NCBI RefSeq assembly: GCF_003477705.1
Contig: NZ_QUDV01000013.1
Span: 1-34,840 of the forward strand
From: Dorea sp. AF36-15AT
GTDB lineage: Bacteria; Bacillota; Clostridia; Lachnospirales; Lachnospiraceae
Length of the DNA: 34,840 bases
Direction: 5' to 3'
Below are positions 34,634 to 34,840 of the stretch, in pieces. Position 1 is the first letter of the stretch, and each line of letters starts with the position of its first letter. A model generated the notes under the pieces. The model was not told the DNA's origin and did not search any database. It saw nothing but the letters and a program-made list of their open reading frames with translations. The position numbers were made by a program, and so were the translations under genes.

Positions 34634-34840
34634 AACTAGATATTGGAAACGGGTTGTTCCAACATCCACACATGTATAGCGTTACATGCGTTGGTTCTAG
34701 GTTTGTTTTTACTTGTTTTCTCAAGTGTGTAATCATTACTACATTACTCTGTTTATAACAATTACCTCGGATGTCTTGATTAAGATATTTAAAAATCTTA
34801 TCATATTTCTTGTATGCGGTTTTCAAGGTACATATCTGAC
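34634..34840 (-). other. 16S-23S spacer (partial)
   Basis: AT-rich spacer upstream of 23S. No tRNA gene is seen in the visible 207 bases. It holds the 5' arm of the 23S processing stem (34807-34833). The 16S gene, if present, lies beyond the window. Confidence 0.7.
34807..34833 (-). repeat. 5' arm of the 23S processing stem
   Basis: Contains TTCTTGTATGCGGTTTTCAA and the following bases; it complements 31691-31717 across the 23S gene with two mismatches. Confidence 0.8.

Overview
The window looks like chromosomal DNA of a Lachnospiraceae-type gut Firmicute (Clostridia). This rests on the AGGAGG ribosome binding sites, TTGACA/TATAAT promoters, the T-box leader, the lar and azl gene content, and a BspA-like giant surface protein. 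No species-level claim is possible from sequence alone.

Left end (1-4.8 kb): an AT-rich integrated element with a GNAT acetyltransferase, two Xre regulators, a small secreted protein, a HUH-type replication initiator preceded by a large inverted repeat, and a tyrosine integrase. The integrase reads into a tRNA-Pro gene, which is followed by tRNA-Gln.

5-12 kb: a minus-strand operon starting from a promoter that carries an inverted repeat. It encodes an Xre protein, a nucleotidyltransferase, JetA-, JetB- and JetC-like proteins (SMC-family Wadjet/MksBEF), and a 55-residue small protein overlapping the jetC end. No JetD nuclease is present. Next come a small (p)ppGpp synthetase and a T-box-controlled cstA. 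A 1,848-residue leucine-rich-repeat surface protein faces them.

20.8-22.7 kb: a YedE/TsuA-type selenium or thiosulfur transporter, coupled to a secreted protein whose frame continues through an in-frame TGA for 32 more codons to a TAG beside a terminator. Fifteen bases after the TGA is a 7-bp hairpin with a GGUA loop, matching the bacterial SECIS pattern. I read this as a candidate undescribed selenoprotein with a Cys-Cys-His-Sec zinc-finger-like motif. It is the strongest discovery lead in the window.

22.7-28.2 kb: a minus-strand unit with a double-HTH AraC regulator, larB, larC, larE (nickel-pincer cofactor synthesis) and, where larA might be expected, a TIGR00300/LOR-SDH ornithine-cyclodeaminase-type protein. 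This suggests an enzyme that uses the cofactor. A His-rich CsoR-like repressor and a HAD phosphatase follow.

29.8-34.8 kb: a YfcE phosphodiesterase, AzlC/AzlD branched-chain amino acid exporter subunits, a remnant of a type-2 glycerate kinase, tRNA-Asn, and a 23S rRNA gene (minus strand) with flanking processing-stem repeats and no 5S gene between 23S and tRNA-Asn.
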